The notes under the pieces are model-generated. The model was given only the letters and a program-made list of their open reading frames with translations, was not told where the DNA came from and did not search any database. Positions 6,045 to 8,066 of a stretch of DNA of 8,066 nucleotides are shown here, one piece after another. The position numbers and the translations under genes are program-made. Source of the DNA: Puniceicoccales bacterium (GTDB lineage Bacteria > Verrucomicrobiota > Verrucomicrobiia > Opitutales > LL51); NCBI GenBank assembly GCA_031278845.1, contig JAITJQ010000063.1:1-8066 (forward strand). The letters are read 5' to 3'. How positions within the stretch are numbered: position 1 is the first letter of the stretch; every line of letters begins with the position of its first letter.

Positions 6045-6072
6045 TTGACAAAGTATACTAAAATCGTAAAAT
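6045..6072 (+). promoter_or_regulatory. Sigma-70-type promoter for comF-pfkB
   Basis: A consensus TTGACA (6045-6050), a 16-base spacer and TAAAAT (6067-6072) stand just before comF, with a T-rich stretch (6034-6046) upstream. Transcription would begin near 6079, only a few bases before the ATG at 6083. The mRNA would be nearly leaderless, or have about 16 leader bases if ATG 6095 is used. Confidence 0.65.
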
Positions 6073-6082
6073 AAACCCCGAT

Positions 6083-6814
6083 ATGGCGATAGGGATGGAG
6101 TACTTATTGGATTGGATTTTTCCGAGGTATTGTTGTATTTGCGGAGAATTTTTATCGACACATAAATTTAAGTATCTTTGTAAATCATGCTCCGAAAAAA
6201 TTATTTTGACTGGAGCGCATATTTGTGAAAAATGCGGCCATGATTTTGGGGAAATTTCCGCAGAGGCTCCATCCCGTTGCCTCCGTTGCTTAAACTCGGA
6301 ATTTCAATTTATTGCCTTGCGTTCTGCTGTGCGACTGAACTATGTAACACGCCGTCTTATTCACCAATTAAAGTATAAATATGGGAAGCATTTGGCTGGA
6401 GATTTTGTGAGAATTATGCAAAAGAATATACCATTTATGACTTTACTCGAGGGCGGTATACTCGTCCCTGTCCCTCTTCATTGGAAACGAGTTTTCAAAA
6501 GAGAATATAATCAAAGCGAAGTTATTGCTAGTTATTTACGGAAATTTTCCGCAAATGTGGAAGTTCTTCCTCTATTGAAACGTGTACGCCATACGCCACC
6601 TCAGGTGGGGTTACATATCCGTGAGCGTCGTGGAAATGTAAAGAATGCCTTTGGCATTAACTCTAAAATAAAAATTAACCACGATCGTAAATTAATTATT
6701 TTTGATGACGTTTTTACGACCGGCTCGACGATTAATGAGTGCTGTAAGGAACTACGCCGTCACGGATTTTACAATATTTATGCGGCGACGTTCACGCAAA
6801 CTTCAAAAAATTAA
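6083..6814 (+). CDS. comF: ComF-family phosphoribosyltransferase-like protein
   Basis: A 243-residue protein of typical ComF length. The N-terminal zinc-binding part has cysteine pairs CCIC (17-20), CKSC (33-36), CEKC (48-51) and CLRC (66-69). The type I phosphoribosyltransferase domain follows: LVPVPLHWKRVFKREYNQSE (127-146), TPPQVGLHIRERRGNVKNAF (171-190), and the PRPP-binding loop IIFDDVFTTGST (205-216) with its paired acids. ComF proteins are needed for DNA uptake in some competent bacteria, where ComF is thought to act on the cytoplasmic side with the helicase ComFA. Elsewhere the substrate is unknown. ATG 6083 gives the longest frame, but MEYLLDWIFPRYCCICG from ATG 6095 matches usual family starts equally well. 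The gene lies 45 bases before pfkB and is preceded by a strong promoter. No other competence gene is in view, so the uptake role is inference. Confidence 0.9.
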   Translation: MAIGMEYLLDWIFPRYCCICGEFLSTHKFKYLCKSCSEKIILTGAHICEKCGHDFGEISAEAPSRCLRCLNSEFQFIALRSAVRLNYVTRRLIHQLKYKYGKHLAGDFVRIMQKNIPFMTLLEGGILVPVPLHWKRVFKREYNQSEVIASYLRKFSANVEVLPLLKRVRHTPPQVGLHIRERRGNVKNAFGINSKIKINHDRKLIIFDDVFTTGSTINECCKELRRHGFYNIYAATFTQTSKN

Positions 6815-6859
6815 TGTTTCTTGGGTTGCCTTAGGAACAGAAATTTTTACCATATAGTT

Positions 6860-7885
6860 ATGGATTATAATTTTTCCGCATTTGTCGGATTCGATGGATT
6901 TATTGACCACATTTTTGCTGCTGTTGATCGACGTTTCGGTCCTGGGGATAATTTTCGAAAAATTGGAAAAATTCAGCAATTTGCGGAACGAATTTCCCAT
7001 GCTTCCGGAAAAAGTACCAACATTGAACTCTTTCCCATTGACCAACGTATCGGTGGCAATGGTCCCATTCTAGCGCAAACACTCGCGTTCTATGGCGTCC
7101 ACGTGCAACTCATGGGTGCTTTAGGAAATCCATTGAAGCCCATTTTTCGCCAACTTTCACCCCAAATAAATCCAATTTCCGTTGGCAATCCAGGCATTAC
7201 CAATGCCATCGAATTCGAAGACGGTAAACTGCTCTTTGGTGTCACCTATCCCCTTGATCATATCACCCTTGGAAATATTTTACCATATATTCATGAAAAT
7301 GGCGAAAAAATTTTTGACTGCGATGTCCTTTGTTTTACGAATTGGACAATGCTCATTCATTTAAATGAAATTTTAGCATTTTTTAGGGATCAAATTCGGG
7401 AAGATTGCCAAAAGTTTTGCTTCTTTGATCTCGCCGATCCCGAAAAACGCTCCGCTGCCGATATTCATGATATTCTCCAATTAATTCAACTTTATACACA
7501 GAAACGTACTACGATTTTGGGGCTCAATTTAAAAGAAGCGGAACAAATCGCCACTGCTCTTCGAGGTTACCAGCCAACACAAAATCCTACTGTTGCCAAA
7601 AAATCCAACATCCAAACCCTTTGCCAATACATCCATTCCCGGACGAAGATCGATGAAATTGTAATCCATGATACCGCTTGTTGCGCCGCTGCAACTTCAT
7701 CTGGTCTCGCCTACGTGGACAAGTTTTTTGTCGAACATCCGAAGACAACAACAGGAGCCGGTGATCACTTTAATGCCGGATATTTACTCGCTAAATTACA
7801 GAAAAAATCAATCCACGATTGCCTCTTCCAAGCCCATAAAATTTCTGGCCACTTCGTCGCAACCGGTCGTTGCTGCGACCTATGA
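6860..7885 (+). CDS. PfkB-family (ribokinase-like) carbohydrate kinase
   Basis: A 341-residue protein from ATG 6860; the frame also extends to TTG 6821, adding 13 residues that do not look like family sequence. FVGFDGFIDHIF (8-19) forms the first beta strand and substrate loop. IGGNGPILAQTLAFYGVHVQ (64-83) matches the first PfkB signature. TTTGAGDHFNAGYLLAKL (296-313) is the second, with GAGD forming the anion hole and Asp302 as catalytic base. The family phosphorylates sugars, nucleosides or related alcohols with ATP. The substrate cannot be read from the sequence, so no symbol is given. It lies 45 bases after comF on the same strand and is probably co-transcribed. No Shine-Dalgarno site is visible. 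Hairpin array 2 begins one base after the stop. Confidence 0.9.
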   Translation: MDYNFSAFVGFDGFIDHIFAAVDRRFGPGDNFRKIGKIQQFAERISHASGKSTNIELFPIDQRIGGNGPILAQTLAFYGVHVQLMGALGNPLKPIFRQLSPQINPISVGNPGITNAIEFEDGKLLFGVTYPLDHITLGNILPYIHENGEKIFDCDVLCFTNWTMLIHLNEILAFFRDQIREDCQKFCFFDLADPEKRSAADIHDILQLIQLYTQKRTTILGLNLKEAEQIATALRGYQPTQNPTVAKKSNIQTLCQYIHSRTKIDEIVIHDTACCAAATSSGLAYVDKFFVEHPKTTTGAGDHFNAGYLLAKLQKKSIHDCLFQAHKISGHFVATGRCCDL

Positions 7886-7916
7886 ACCTGAGGGCTGCGC
7901 GCCATTAGAATCCCCG

Positions 7917-7936
7917 CCAGGGGATCCATCCCCTGG
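7917..7936. repeat. Hairpin, 9-bp stem
   Basis: CCAGGGGAT-CC-ATCCCCTGG, the counterpart of 5963-5982 in opposite orientation. Confidence 0.85.
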
Positions 7937-7944
7937 ACCTGGAT

Positions 7945-7987
7945 TTGCGGTTTGATCCAGTGGCGTTGCCACTGGATCAAACCGCAA
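7945..7987. repeat. Perfect 20-bp hairpin with GTT loop
   Basis: Arms 7945-7964 and 7968-7987 pair at all 20 positions around loop GTT. The tip is GTGGC-GTT-GCCAC. The array 1 homologue (5913-5951) has one mismatch and a different loop. Confidence 0.9.
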
Positions 7988-7998
7988 GGTCAAGAAAC

Positions 7999-8025
7999 CA
8001 GCCCGGCGCAGAACGCGCCGGGCTG
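7999..8025. repeat. Hairpin, 11-bp GC stem
   Basis: CAGCCCGGCGC, loop AGAAC, GCGCCGGGCTG. Same stem as 5875-5899 with two extra loop bases. Confidence 0.87.
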
Positions 8026-8066
8026 CACTTTTTGAAGTTTGTTTTTGACCTTGCGGCCGAGCCCGG

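Larger units (their letters stand above)
7887..8066. repeat. GC-rich hairpin array 2 (inverted copy of array 1, cut by window)
   Basis: Read on the plus strand, this matches the reverse complement of about 5810-6013 nearly base for base, with a few substitutions, small indels and one missing hairpin. The order is a degenerate edge hairpin (7887-7909), CCAGGGGAT hairpin (7917-7936), 20-bp hairpin (7945-7987), GC hairpin (7999-8025), then an outer arm TTGACCTTGCGG (8045-8056) pairing with CCGCAAGGTCAA (7982-7993). It starts directly behind the pfkB stop and runs off the window. Confidence 0.9.

Noticed and set aside
6005..6046. Intrinsic terminator from the last array 1 hairpin and the T-run
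   Set aside because: The T-run begins about 20 bases after the stem, too far for the usual mechanism. It more likely serves as an AT-rich element upstream of the promoter.
6821..6859. Upstream TTG start for the PfkB kinase
   Set aside because: The extra 13 residues (GCLRNRNFYHIV region) do not fit the family start, while MDYNFSAFVGFDGF from ATG 6860 does.
7765..7980. Minus-strand frame over the pfkB end and array 2
   Set aside because: Overlaps the well-supported pfkB coding end and the palindromic repeat; no family resemblance.
5685..8066. CRISPR array
   Set aside because: The repeats are palindromes of different sequence and irregular spacing, without uniform spacers or nearby cas genes.

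Overview
The window is bacterial, with AT-rich genes and short intergenic spaces broken by unusually GC-rich clusters of hairpins. Two genes encode pseudopilin-like proteins with an N-terminal FTLLE helix, and one keeps a C-terminal CDGHV motif. That combination is common in Verrucomicrobiota, Lentisphaerota and Planctomycetota, so a PVC-group bacterium is my best guess (moderate confidence, no marker gene seen). Shine-Dalgarno sites are weak or absent before most genes. Pseudogene-like relics and a degenerate enzyme fit a lineage with relaxed selection, perhaps host-associated, but that is inference.

Layout: (1) 1-358, minus strand: 5' part of miaB (tRNA methylthiotransferase). (2) 359-606: spacer holding a cloverleaf of four perfect helices with no unpaired base at the junction. 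(3) 607-2076, minus strand: complete lysS (class II lysyl-tRNA synthetase). (4) 2244-4085, plus strand: a decayed tandem array of pseudopilin genes. It holds a 259-aa copy, an internally deleted 137-aa copy, two long near-identical leaders, and relics of C-terminal gene ends. Neither copy has an ATG at the expected place. (5) 4171-5679, plus strand: a full-length GH77 4-alpha-glucanotransferase homologue whose three catalytic acids all appear substituted. (6) 5685-6021: array of GC-rich hairpins. (7) 6083-7885, plus strand: comF-like phosphoribosyltransferase and a PfkB-family sugar kinase, probably co-transcribed from a strong promoter. (8) 7887-8066: a second hairpin array, an inverted copy of the first, cut by the window end.

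The genes do not form one pathway. miaB and lysS both serve translation (tRNA modification and charging) and lie on the same strand. The pseudopilins suggest a type IV pilus or type II secretion-like surface system. ComF-family proteins are linked to DNA uptake in some bacteria.

The most unusual content is the hairpin family. Its stems are perfect, many share a GGC-N3-GCC tip, they nest into multi-branched structures, one paired base changes on both arms between copies, and the two large copies bracket comF-pfkB in opposite orientation. The degenerate MalQ homologue and the pseudopilin array, with its 8-bp repeats before the gene, come next.
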